Assembly (NCBI GenBank): GCA_002449915.1
Contig: DJXY01000024.1
Location: 272-25,723 of the forward strand
From: Oribacterium sp. UBA6992
GTDB taxonomy: Bacteria > Bacillota > Clostridia > Lachnospirales > Lachnospiraceae
Length of the DNA: 25,452 bases
Direction of reading: 5' to 3'
In this document: piece after piece, positions 7,403 to 15,129 of the stretch
How the letters are laid out: each line of letters opens with the position of its first letter
Position numbering within the stretch: the first letter of the stretch is position 1
Translations under genes and position numbers: made by a program
Notes under the pieces: model-generated
Told to the model about the DNA's origin: nothing
Databases searched by the model: none
Seen by the model: the letters and a program-made list of their open reading frames with translations, nothing else

Positions 7403-7446
7403 TCATCCGATTACCTGTGATTTTGCGGTATTCGGATGATTTTTTT
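7403..7446 (+). terminator. Rho-independent terminator after leuCD
   Basis: TCATCCGA (7403-7410) pairs with TCGGATGA (7432-7439), followed by a run of seven Ts (7440-7446). Stem, loop and T run closely match the rpoD terminator at 1883-1932, although the upstream genes are unrelated. Confidence 0.88.
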
Positions 7447-7492
7447 ATATTCTCCGGTATTAACCAGATCCTGACTTGTATACTTGCTGCAA

Positions 7493-7568
7493 GAAATGAT
7501 CCGGAAGAGTCAACACACGCGTTTCCTGACCGAAATGATCTGGAAAATCCGTTTGCGTGTGTTTCCGG
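7493..7568. repeat. Interrupted long inverted repeat downstream of leuCD
   Basis: AACACACGC (7512-7520) pairs with GCGTGTGTT (7555-7563), and beyond a 6-base bulge CCGGA (7501-7505) pairs with TCCGG (7564-7568). Inside and outside the left arm GAAATGATCYGGAA occurs twice (7493-7506 and 7532-7545). The element sits between the leuD terminator and the end of the convergent exonuclease gene; no coding sequence is evident. Confidence 0.5.
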
Positions 7569-7588
7569 CATTAAATGAACGAAAGGCT

Positions 7589-8707
7589 TCAGCTTAAAGG
7601 CTTCTTCCCGGAAATCAATCCAAAGAAGCTTCTCAAATATGCCTGTGCCTTGATCTGGTCGTTAAACAATGCAGGTGCATACTCTGCGTACAGGACCTTC
7701 CCCTTGTAGTCCTTGTAAAAGACCGGAGCAAAGACCGGGCTAAGTTCCGGGAGAAACAAACCGGACCGCCGGGTATAGCAGGTTTTGGCGGTTGCGCGTT
7801 TACGGAACTTCGGATCCACAAATTCTCCTACAGATTTATGAATCGCCTGATCTTCCATTGGCAGGTAATAATAGTTTTTATAATCCGGGTAAAAGAGCTT
7901 AAGCTCACCATCAAAAAGCGTCACGCAGAGATTTACCTCGTTTCCGGTGACATTCAGCGTAAAGCGTTCCCGTTCATAGCTGACAGACTTCGGCACGGAA
8001 AGATCCATGCTATACACAAGACTCAGCACCGTTTCCCCGCCGGGACCGAGCTGCGAGGAATCGAGATGTACAGTTTCCTGATGCTTTATATAGGAAGGAG
8101 AGGACGCAAGATAGCTGTAATTAAGAATCGAGAGCACGGCAGGCAGATTGGCAAGATCCTCTGCGTTATGAAGCAGCAGAAGCTTAAGCTTCTCAGGATC
8201 CCGGGTTTTCAGATACTCAAAATATACGTAAATAAGTTCCCCGCCGGAATAGATATCCTCCCGGTCAATCCCCAGAAATTTTTCACAGGTTTTGAGCTTA
8301 TAATTTGGAAGCGATAGCAAACCCTTTGCAGGGCGGAGCTGCTTAAAAATATCAAGGCTCTCGATGCCGTCCAGCGATAGACTGAGTCCGTACTGACGGA
8401 TCATGGTCGTAAGAAACGGGATGTCAAAGCCCTCGCCGTTAAAGCTGATCAGCCGTTTTTTATGCTGGAGCGTCTCACAAAATGCCTTCAGCATCGGCAC
8501 CTCATCCTCCATGGATTCCGCAAAAAGCTGCGTCAGTGTCCATTCGCCTCGCTCAAATGTGAGGTATCCGATCAGATAGAGGTTGGATTTATAGGCGCTG
8601 AGACCTGTTGTCTCGATATCAAAAAAGAGGACATCCTCGGCGCTTGTGCCGATGATGCCGAAATCAAAATCCGTTGTCAGGGAGAGAGCTTTGCTGATCC
8701 GTATCAT
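7589..8707 (-). CDS. YprB-like protein with RNase H-fold exonuclease domain
   Basis: 372-residue protein whose N-terminal half is a DnaQ-like RNase H-fold exonuclease domain of the YprB type (ribonuclease_H_2). Visible active-site blocks are FFDIETTG (Asp30, Glu32), SFNGEGFDIPFL (Asp95) and HNAEDL (His180, Asp184), which fit a DEDD-type two-metal nuclease. Its substrate is unknown. Residues about 200-372 form a second region I do not recognise, rich in aromatic residues and without a helicase or TPR pattern. The start is taken as the second ATG (8707), with AGGAAAGG 6 bases upstream; the ATG at 8713 abuts that site. The gene stands alone on the - strand, divergent from ruvA, so a DNA-repair link is suggested but unproven. 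Confidence 0.8.
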   Translation of the reverse strand: MIRISKALSLTTDFDFGIIGTSAEDVLFFDIETTGLSAYKSNLYLIGYLTFERGEWTLTQLFAESMEDEVPMLKAFCETLQHKKRLISFNGEGFDIPFLTTMIRQYGLSLSLDGIESLDIFKQLRPAKGLLSLPNYKLKTCEKFLGIDREDIYSGGELIYVYFEYLKTRDPEKLKLLLLHNAEDLANLPAVLSILNYSYLASSPSYIKHQETVHLDSSQLGPGGETVLSLVYSMDLSVPKSVSYERERFTLNVTGNEVNLCVTLFDGELKLFYPDYKNYYYLPMEDQAIHKSVGEFVDPKFRKRATAKTCYTRRSGLFLPELSPVFAPVFYKDYKGKVLYAEYAPALFNDQIKAQAYLRSFFGLISGKKPLS

Positions 8708-8875
8708 GGACATCCTTTCCTATGCTTTTAGAATGTTTCTGTGACGCATGTGTATCTTTCAGTCTATCGCAAAAATAAGCGACCGTAAAGATGAACTGCA
8801 GCATGAGTCTCGATACGGCATCCATTGCGCTCGATTTGACAACCTGCGTGCACTGTAAAGATCTGCCATGGCGAG

Positions 8876-8904
8876 TTGCCTATTGATACTAGATGTGGTA
8901 GAAT
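8876..8904 (+). promoter_or_regulatory. Sigma-A promoter for the ruvAB run
   Basis: TTGCCT (8876-8881), a 17-base spacer and TAGAAT (8899-8904) with a TGn extension (TGGTAGAAT). Transcription would begin near 8911, about 16 bases before the ruvA ATG, just upstream of its GGAGAG site. No LexA-type box is obvious around it. Confidence 0.75.
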
Positions 8905-8926
8905 TTTTCAGATTGGAGAGCAATTT

Positions 8927-9556
8927 ATGATAAGATTTGTACATGGGATTCTCCAGGAGGTGGAGGATGCGCTGGTGGTTGTAGAGGCCAATGGAATCGG
9001 CTACGGGATTCATGTTCCCCGCTCGGTGCTTGGAGAGCTCCCGTCCATTGGAGAGGATGTAAAACTATATACGTATTTTAAGGTCTCGCAGGATGGCAGT
9101 ATGGATCTTTATGGCTTCCTGGCGCCCGAGGACCGGGAGATGTTTTTACAGCTTCTGTCTGTCAGCGGCGTGGGACCCAAAGGCGCGCAGGGGATCCTCT
9201 CGGTGCTGAAGCCGGATGAGCTGAGACTCGCGATTGTATCCGGGGATGCCAAGTCGATCTGCATGGCGCCGGGGATTGGTAAACGGACGGCAGAGCGGGT
9301 CATCCTGGATCTTAAGGATAAGATGAATGCTTCAGAGGTCTATCAGGATCTCCTCACGCATGGCGGAGACAAGACCGGTACTGCAGCAGATGCGGACAGC
9401 CTGCATTCAGCGGCAAAGGAAGCAATCGAAGCGCTGGTGGCGCTGGGATACAGCAACCAGGAGGCAGTCAGTGCGGTCAAAAAGGTGGAGATTACCGGCG
9501 GGATGACGGCGGACGATGTCCTGAAGCAGAGTCTGAGACATCTTGCCTTCCTATAA
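8927..9556 (+). CDS. ruvA: Holliday junction branch migration protein RuvA
   Basis: Binds four-way DNA junctions and loads the RuvB motor during recombinational repair. The 209-residue protein shows the N-terminal OB-fold (about 1-63, starting MIRFVHGIL), two helix-hairpin-helix motifs (SVSGVGPKGAQGIL, 78-91, and APGIGKRTAERVI, 114-126), an acidic-polar linker (about 140-160) and the C-terminal RuvB-contacting domain (about 161-209, with ALGYSNQEA). The ATG at 8927 is chosen over an in-frame TTG at 8876 because GGAGAG lies 6 bases upstream, the product then begins exactly like RuvA, and the TTG lies inside the promoter. ruvB follows after 91 bases. Confidence 0.97.
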   Translation: MIRFVHGILQEVEDALVVVEANGIGYGIHVPRSVLGELPSIGEDVKLYTYFKVSQDGSMDLYGFLAPEDREMFLQLLSVSGVGPKGAQGILSVLKPDELRLAIVSGDAKSICMAPGIGKRTAERVILDLKDKMNASEVYQDLLTHGGDKTGTAADADSLHSAAKEAIEALVALGYSNQEAVSAVKKVEITGGMTADDVLKQSLRHLAFL

Positions 9557-9647
9557 TGAATTTGGAAAAACGTAAAGTATTGTTTATGGTATAAATGTAG
9601 CTTTTTGGATTACGCATAGATCCGATGTGTTACAATAAGGGAGTGGA

Positions 9648-10661
9648 ATGGAACGTCGAGTTATCAATACAGATGAAACGGTCGAGGACCGGAAGCTGGA
9701 TCCCAAGATCCGTCCCCAGAAGCTGGAGGACTATATCGGACAGAGCAAGCTGAAGGAAATGCTCAAGGTCTATATTGCCGCAGCAAAACAACGGGGACAG
9801 TCGCTGGATCACTGCCTGTTTTATGGACCGCCCGGACTTGGCAAGACGACCATTTCCAACATCATTGCTAACGAGCTGGGTGTCAATATCAAGGTGACCT
9901 CGGGACCGGCAATTGAGAAGCCGGGAGAGATGGCTGCGATTTTAAACAATCTCTCGGAGGGCGATGTGCTGTTTGTCGATGAGATTCACCGTCTGAACCG
10001 GCAGGTAGAAGAAGTGCTGTATCCGGCGATGGAGGATTTTGCCATTGATATCATGCTGGGGAAGGATGCAAGCGCCCGGTCGATCCGGCTGGAGCTTCCA
10101 CATTTTACGTTGATCGGGGCGACCACCCGGGCAGGACTCTTGTCCGCACCGCTTCGGGATCGTTTTGGTATCATTGCCAAGCTTGAATTTTATAATACGG
10201 AGGAATTAAAAGACATCGTGCTGCGTTCTGCACGGGTTTTAGATGTTAAAATCGAGGACGAGGGAGCAGAGCGGATCGCGTTACGTTCGCGTGGGACACC
10301 CAGACTTGCCAACCGGCTTCTGAAGCGGGTCCGGGATTTTGCAGACATCAAGTATGACGGTGTCATCACCCGGGAGGTAGCGGATTATGCCATGGATATC
10401 CTGGATGTGGATAAGCTGGGGCTTGATCAGAATGACCGGGCGTATCTGCTTACCATCATTGAGAAATTTAACGGTGGTCCGGTGGGGCTGGAAACGCTTG
10501 CGGCCGCGCTGGGAGAGGATTCCGGTACGCTGGAGGATGTGTATGAGCCGTATCTGCTTATGAATGGTCTCATCAACCGCACTCCGCGAGGGAGAGTGGC
10601 AACGCTCAATGCCTACAAGCATCTGGGGCTTCCCTATCAGGGAACCCTGGAGGGGATTTAG
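9648..10661 (+). CDS. ruvB: Holliday junction branch migration DNA helicase RuvB
   Basis: Hexameric AAA+ motor that drives Holliday junction branch migration with RuvA. The 337-residue protein has the N-terminal [11 protein letters not shown] segment (22-32), Walker A GPPGLGKT (60-67), Walker B LFVDEIH (108-114), sensor 1 IGATTRAG (156-163), the arginine finger region LRDRFG (169-174) and a C-terminal winged helix with TPRGRVAT. The ATG at 9648 has AAGGGAG 4 bases upstream. It follows ruvA in the same direction; ruvC is not in the window. A TGTTACAAT element at 9628-9636 resembles an extended -10, but would start transcription within the ribosome binding site and is probably chance. Confidence 0.97.
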   Translation: MERRVINTDETVEDRKLDPKIRPQKLEDYIGQSKLKEMLKVYIAAAKQRGQSLDHCLFYGPPGLGKTTISNIIANELGVNIKVTSGPAIEKPGEMAAILNNLSEGDVLFVDEIHRLNRQVEEVLYPAMEDFAIDIMLGKDASARSIRLELPHFTLIGATTRAGLLSAPLRDRFGIIAKLEFYNTEELKDIVLRSARVLDVKIEDEGAERIALRSRGTPRLANRLLKRVRDFADIKYDGVITREVADYAMDILDVDKLGLDQNDRAYLLTIIEKFNGGPVGLETLAAALGEDSGTLEDVYEPYLLMNGLINRTPRGRVATLNAYKHLGLPYQGTLEGI

Positions 10662-10853
10662 CGGCGATTGCGACCATGATGCAAGTTAAAGAGAGATGTA
10701 TAGAAGGCATAGACATCCAAGCGCATGCGATGAAAAGCATGGAAAATGATGCAGTACATCCCGGAGTAAAATAGTAAAGACATAAAATCTCGCCGGTTGC
10801 AAAAGTTTACTGGTCGAGACCGGGGAAACGTAGGGAAAATACAGGAGACCGAT

Positions 10854-11339
10854 ATGGCTAATAAAAATACAGTGGAAGTCGTGATTGACGGCAAAATCTA
10901 TGAGCTCAGTGGGGTAGAGTCCGAGAGCTATCTCCATGAGGTGGCGGGATATCTCAATGCCAAGATCGTTGCGTTTAAGAGGGAGTTCCGGAATTACAGC
11001 AAGATGGATGACGAGATCAAGGGACTTCTGATGCAGATCAATATCTGCGATGATCTGTTTTTGCAGCAGGAAAAGACCCGCAAGGCGCAGCGCGAGATGG
11101 AGGAGCAGGAGCGGGAGGCATATGCCGCAAAGCATGACCTCATCAATGTCCAGATGAAGCTGGAAGCAACGCTGAAGCAGCTTGAGGAGACGCAGAAAAA
11201 GCTTGCGGAGCTGGAGGCAGGGAAACGTGCTGAGGAAGCCCGGGAGCAGGCGTTACATGAGGCGCGGCTGGAGGTTAAGGAGGATGCGGGAAGCAGCAAG
11301 ACTCCGGAAGGAAACAAAGATCATGCCGGTAAGAAATAA
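10854..11339 (+). CDS. zapA: Cell division protein ZapA (long coiled-coil form)
   Basis: ZapA binds FtsZ and bundles its filaments at the division site. The first 60 residues form the small ZapA domain (NTVEVVIDGKIYELSG, 5-20), followed by a long helix from about 60 to 145 rich in Glu, Lys, Gln and Ala that should form a coiled coil, and a short charged tail. At 161 residues it is longer than classical ZapA (about 85-110), as is common in Clostridia. The ATG at 10854 has AGGAG 6 bases upstream. The 192-base gap before it shows no clear promoter. Its 3' end overlaps the start of the U32 gene by 17 bases, so the two are coupled. Confidence 0.9.
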   Translation: MANKNTVEVVIDGKIYELSGVESESYLHEVAGYLNAKIVAFKREFRNYSKMDDEIKGLLMQINICDDLFLQQEKTRKAQREMEEQEREAYAAKHDLINVQMKLEATLKQLEETQKKLAELEAGKRAEEAREQALHEARLEVKEDAGSSKTPEGNKDHAGKK

Positions 11340-12648
11340 GCGGACAGAGCTTCTGGCACCTGCCGGATCCCTTGCCTCTGTGATTGCTGCGGTGAATGCA
11401 GGCGCGGATGCCATCTACATGGGCGGAAGGAAATTCGGTGCGAGGGCATTTGCGGAATCTGCGATGGCAGAGGATGAGGACATGGTGCTCGAGGCGATCC
11501 GGTACTGCCATCTTTTTGGTGTACGCCTTTATATGACGATCAACATCCTCTTTAAGGATACAGAGCTGCCGGAGCTTCGCGCCTATATGGAGCCTTATTA
11601 CAAGGCAGGGGTTGATGGTCTGATCGTGCAGGATCTTGGAGCCGCGCGCCGGCTTCATGCCTGGTTTCCCGATCTTGAAATTCATGGGAGCACACAGCTT
11701 ACACTGACAGGAGTGCCGGGAGCAAAGCTGATCAAAAGCATGGGGATGTGCCGCGCGGTTTTATCCCGGGAGCTGAGCCTTGCGGAAATCAAAAAGGTGC
11801 ATGACGAGGCAGGCATTGAGCTTGAGGTCTTTATCCATGGCGCAATGTGCTACAGCTACTCCGGTGCCTGCTTTATGTCCTCACTCCTGGGCGGACGCTC
11901 CGGAAACCGGGGCAGATGTGCCGGTACCTGCCGGCTCTGCTATGAGACTGCAGGTAAAAAGGGCTACTATCTCAGCATGAAGGACATGCAGACGATCGAA
12001 ATGCTGCCGGAGCTGATTGCTGCCGGTGCATATTCTATGAAAATCGAGGGGCGGATGAAATCGCCGCTGTATACGGCAGGTGTGGTATCGGTATACCGGA
12101 AGTACCTGGATCTTGCAATGAAGGATCCGGAGCATTATAAGGTGGATCCGGCGGATCTTGCGGTTCTCAGGGAAATCTATGACCGGGGAGGTACAACCTC
12201 GTATTTAAAACAGCATAACGGTGCCGGGATGATCGCGGTGAAGGAGAAGCCGTTCCGTGCGGTGAATGAAGCAGTAACCGGGGAGATCCGGAGGAAATAT
12301 CTGGATCAGAACCGTACGATTCCGCTGAATGCCGAGATGTTTCTTACACCGGGGCTGCCTGCAAAGCTGGTACTGAAGGATGCGGACGGTCTTTCCGTTA
12401 CATGCGAAACGGAAGCACCGGTGGAGGCTGCAAGCTCCCGGCCGATGAGCGGGAGAGAGCTCGCAGCGCAGATCGGAAAAACCGGCGGGACCGCATTCAC
12501 AATCAAAGATACCCGCGTGGAGCTTAACGGCGAGGTGTTTATCCCATTATCTAAAATCAACCAGCTGCGGAGAGTCGCGCTGGAACAGTATACGGAGGCA
12601 AAGCTTGAAACAACACGCCGGAAACAGGAACCGACAAAAGCAGAGTAA
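11323..12648 (+). CDS. Peptidase U32 family protein (RNA hydroxylase-like), N-terminal and DUF3656 part
   Basis: U32 family proteins characterised in E. coli (RlhA, TrhP) hydroxylate specific cytidine or uridine residues in rRNA or tRNA; others are annotated as collagenases. The 441-residue product has the N-terminal barrel domain (ELLAPAGSLASVIAAVNAGADAIY, residues 9-32, split as ELLAPAGS and AVNAGADAIY), the U32 signature EVFIHGAMCYSYSGACFMS (168-186) and Cys176, 183, 199 and 203 or 206 as cluster ligands. From about 355 it matches the DUF3656 region, ending IPLSKINQLRR. ATG at 11323 has GGAAGGA 10 bases upstream and overlaps zapA. Related proteins continue with a further domain; here that domain lies in the next, overlapping frame, so this may be a truncated protein. 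Confidence 0.85.
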   Translation: MPVRNKRTELLAPAGSLASVIAAVNAGADAIYMGGRKFGARAFAESAMAEDEDMVLEAIRYCHLFGVRLYMTINILFKDTELPELRAYMEPYYKAGVDGLIVQDLGAARRLHAWFPDLEIHGSTQLTLTGVPGAKLIKSMGMCRAVLSRELSLAEIKKVHDEAGIELEVFIHGAMCYSYSGACFMSSLLGGRSGNRGRCAGTCRLCYETAGKKGYYLSMKDMQTIEMLPELIAAGAYSMKIEGRMKSPLYTAGVVSVYRKYLDLAMKDPEHYKVDPADLAVLREIYDRGGTTSYLKQHNGAGMIAVKEKPFRAVNEAVTGEIRRKYLDQNRTIPLNAEMFLTPGLPAKLVLKDADGLSVTCETEAPVEAASSRPMSGRELAAQIGKTGGTAFTIKDTRVELNGEVFIPLSKINQLRRVALEQYTEAKLETTRRKQEPTKAE

Positions 12649-13537
12649 AAATAAGCAGATCAAAATGGCAGAGCCACTGTCTGTTGCAGATGTCCGCGCC
12701 GCTGTGGAGTCCTTAGAGCAGCTTCGCGCGGTACTTTCCGAGCCGAGAGTGACACTCGTCTATCTTGACGAAGCATGTTTCCCGGATGATGCCTTTGCGG
12801 ACGGGTTCCGGAAGATCCATGCAGCAGGAAAACAGGCAGGACTTCGGCTTCGGAGAGTTGAAAGAAGCACCGATGGAGGTCTAAGCTCGGGGGATCTGCT
12901 TCGGAAGATCTGGGAGGCGCCGGAACCTTACCGTCCGGATACGCTGCTGATCCGCTCGATGGATGAGGTGGAGATTGTCCGGGAGTTTATAGAGAATCTA
13001 AGCCAAAGGGAGATGCCAAAGCCGGAAATAGTATATGACTATACGGTTTATGGCTACAACCTGGAAGCTGTGAAGATGCTTTTGGACCTTGGCGCAGAGC
13101 GTTTGACAGCTCCGATCGAGCTCAATGCCCATGAGCTGAGAGCACTTCGCCGGAGCCGAGAGGTGCTTCGTGTCCCGGGTACAGGCAAGGCACCATCATA
13201 TGAGCTCGTGGTATACGGACACCTGCCGATGATGGTGAGCGCCAACTGTATCCGCAAAACAAGCGCCGGTTGCGATCATGCCAACCGGATCCTGAAGCTT
13301 CGGGACCGGATGCAGAAGGATATGCCGGTGCGCTGCTACTGTAAATACTGCTATAATCAGATTTTCAATGCGGAACCAATGGTGCTGTACGACCTTGGCA
13401 GCAGGCTCCCGCTCCTTCCAAAGGACAGTATCCGTTCCGATTTTTCTGTAGAGGGAAGCGCAGAGGTACACCGGATCCTCGCAGGGTACCTGCCGGAAAA
13501 GCTTACCCGCGCGCATTTTACTCATGGGGTAGATTAA
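12605..13537 (+). CDS. Detached C-terminal part of the U32 family protein
   Basis: The 310-residue product resembles the third domain of long U32/DUF3656 proteins: a TIM-barrel-like half beginning with VTLVYLDEACF, then IVYDYTVYGYN, VVYGHLPMMVSANCIRKTSAGCDH and a CYCKYCYNQIFNAEPM Cys cluster. It overlaps the preceding gene by 44 bases in the +1 frame. Two starts are possible: TTG at 12605, with GGAGG 6 bases upstream, or ATG at 12665 with a poor site; I use the TTG. Either a frameshift split one ancestral gene of about 735 codons, or the two halves are now separate coupled genes, or ribosomes shift +1 near the TAA at 12646. The coding sequence after the overlap is intact over 290 codons, so recent decay or functional separation is more likely than old decay. 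Confidence 0.75.
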   Translation: MKQHAGNRNRQKQSKNKQIKMAEPLSVADVRAAVESLEQLRAVLSEPRVTLVYLDEACFPDDAFADGFRKIHAAGKQAGLRLRRVERSTDGGLSSGDLLRKIWEAPEPYRPDTLLIRSMDEVEIVREFIENLSQREMPKPEIVYDYTVYGYNLEAVKMLLDLGAERLTAPIELNAHELRALRRSREVLRVPGTGKAPSYELVVYGHLPMMVSANCIRKTSAGCDHANRILKLRDRMQKDMPVRCYCKYCYNQIFNAEPMVLYDLGSRLPLLPKDSIRSDFSVEGSAEVHRILAGYLPEKLTRAHFTHGVD

Positions 13538-15034
13538 GTGATTACGATCTTTACGACTGCAAGTAAGTACATCTGCCTTCTGCTGATTGTACTTTATACG
13601 TACTGTAATTTCAGATATCTTTCCATTCCGGATCAGGAGGATGCCAATGCACTCTGCGGCTGGCAGTTCCGCATGATTCTTCTGATTCATTTCCTCTGCA
13701 ACGTGATCCTGTATCTTAAAACCGGAGAAACACTTACCGTCCTGTTTTACCTGTTGCAGCTTGCCTTTTTTATCGCTTTTGTCTTTCTGTCTCGGGCGGT
13801 TTACCGGAACGTTAACAGGCTTCTTTTAAACAATACCTGTCTTTTTATCTGCTATGGCCTTATCATGCTGGAACGTCTCAGCGTCAATAAGGCGGAGAAA
13901 CAGTTTGCGATTATTGTGATTTCCGCGGCAGTATCTATGGTCATCCCGTATCTGATCGACAAGATCTGGGACATGGTTGGCTGGCGATATATCTTTGCCG
14001 CAATAGGCATTGCGCTGCTCGGCATGGTCTTTGTGATCGGCGCGACCAGCTATGGCGCCAAGATGAGCATTTCCATCGGCGGCTTCAGTTTCCAGGCATC
14101 GGAGCTTGTCAAAATCACCTTTGTGCTATGCACCGCCGGGATGCTGAGTAAGGCGGAGAGCTTCCGGGATATCGTCATAACATCCCTCATCGCAGGGGCG
14201 CATATGCTGATCCTCGTGATGTGCAGGGACCTCGGTTCGGCGCTGATCTTTTTCCTTGCGTACCTTGTCATGCTGTACGTCGCCACTGGACAGAAGCTGT
14301 ACCTTTTCTTTGGAAATGTCGCAGCATGCGGAGCCGGTGTGCTAAGCTACTTCCTGTTCAGCCACGTCCGGACCCGTGTCTTTGCATGGCTTGACCCTTG
14401 GGCGGATATTGACAATAAAGGCTATCAGATCACCCAGTCCCTTTTTGCGATCGGTACGGGAGGCTTTGCCGGACTCGGATTGTATCAGGGCATGCCCAAC
14501 AAGATCCCGATTGTGGAGAAGGATTTTATCATAAGTGCCATTTCCGAGGAGATGGGCGGACTTACCGCGATCTGTCTTACTTTGATCTGCCTCGGCTGCT
14601 TTATGCAGATGATGATTATCGCAACCTATATGCAGTCTGGCTTTTACAAATATGTCTCTGTCGGGCTCGCGATCGAATACATTGTGCAGGTATTCCTCAC
14701 CATCGGCGGTGCCGTGAAGTTTATCCCATCTACCGGTGTAACTCTGCCCTTTGTAAGCTATGGAGGCTCCTCGCTGGTTTCGAGCTTCATCGTGTTTGCC
14801 ATCATTCAGGCACTCTACATCATCCAGGGCAATGAGGACGAGGCAGAGACGGAGATCAACGAGATGGCAGAGGACGAAGCGGAGCGGGAGCTTTACGGAG
14901 AAGCGGACGAACCCTCGGAGGAGTATCTGGATGAGAACTATGATGCGAATGCAGTCTTTGATGATATACCCGAGGAATACGAGGATCCGGAACCGGACCA
15001 GGGAAGAGGCTCTCGTAGGAGACGCAGACGATAA
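13538..15034 (+). CDS. SEDS-family peptidoglycan glycosyltransferase (RodA/FtsW type)
   Basis: Multi-pass membrane enzyme that polymerises lipid II into glycan strands together with a class B PBP. The 498-residue product has about ten membrane segments. Family blocks are FQASELVKI (185-193), CRDLGSALI (229-237), the extracellular loop WLDPWADIDNKGYQITQSL (284-302), VEKDFIISAISEEMG (326-340) with the likely catalytic Asp329, and PSTGVTLPFVSYGGSSL (397-413). The start is GTG at 13538, directly abutting the previous stop. The N-terminal 120 residues carry extra membrane segments, giving the layout of RodA partners of PbpA. Residues 431-498 form a cytoplasmic tail, very acidic and ending in six Arg. 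The PBP gene 95 bases downstream is the likely partner. Confidence 0.92.
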   Translation: MITIFTTASKYICLLLIVLYTYCNFRYLSIPDQEDANALCGWQFRMILLIHFLCNVILYLKTGETLTVLFYLLQLAFFIAFVFLSRAVYRNVNRLLLNNTCLFICYGLIMLERLSVNKAEKQFAIIVISAAVSMVIPYLIDKIWDMVGWRYIFAAIGIALLGMVFVIGATSYGAKMSISIGGFSFQASELVKITFVLCTAGMLSKAESFRDIVITSLIAGAHMLILVMCRDLGSALIFFLAYLVMLYVATGQKLYLFFGNVAACGAGVLSYFLFSHVRTRVFAWLDPWADIDNKGYQITQSLFAIGTGGFAGLGLYQGMPNKIPIVEKDFIISAISEEMGGLTAICLTLICLGCFMQMMIIATYMQSGFYKYVSVGLAIEYIVQVFLTIGGAVKFIPSTGVTLPFVSYGGSSLVSSFIVFAIIQALYIIQGNEDEAETEINEMAEDEAERELYGEADEPSEEYLDENYDANAVFDDIPEEYEDPEPDQGRGSRRRRRR

Positions 15035-15129
15035 AGACTTTATATGAGTGGTGTTGGTAAAACACATTGCTTTGTAGATATTTCCGTGTAAGACGCAGAT
15101 GATACAAGAGCCGGAGGACAACAGAAGCT

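Noticed and set aside
8836..8841. Perfect TTGACA upstream of ruvA
   Set aside because: No -10 hexamer lies 16-18 bases downstream; the TTGCCT/TAGAAT pair at 8876-8904 is much better placed.
9628..9636. Extended -10-like TGTTACAAT before ruvB
   Set aside because: A transcript from it would begin inside or after the ruvB ribosome binding site, and no -35 lies at the right distance; read-through from ruvA explains expression.
13196..15121. Several - strand frames opposite the U32 C-terminal part and the SEDS gene
   Set aside because: All mirror GC-rich third positions of confident + strand genes and lack start sites.
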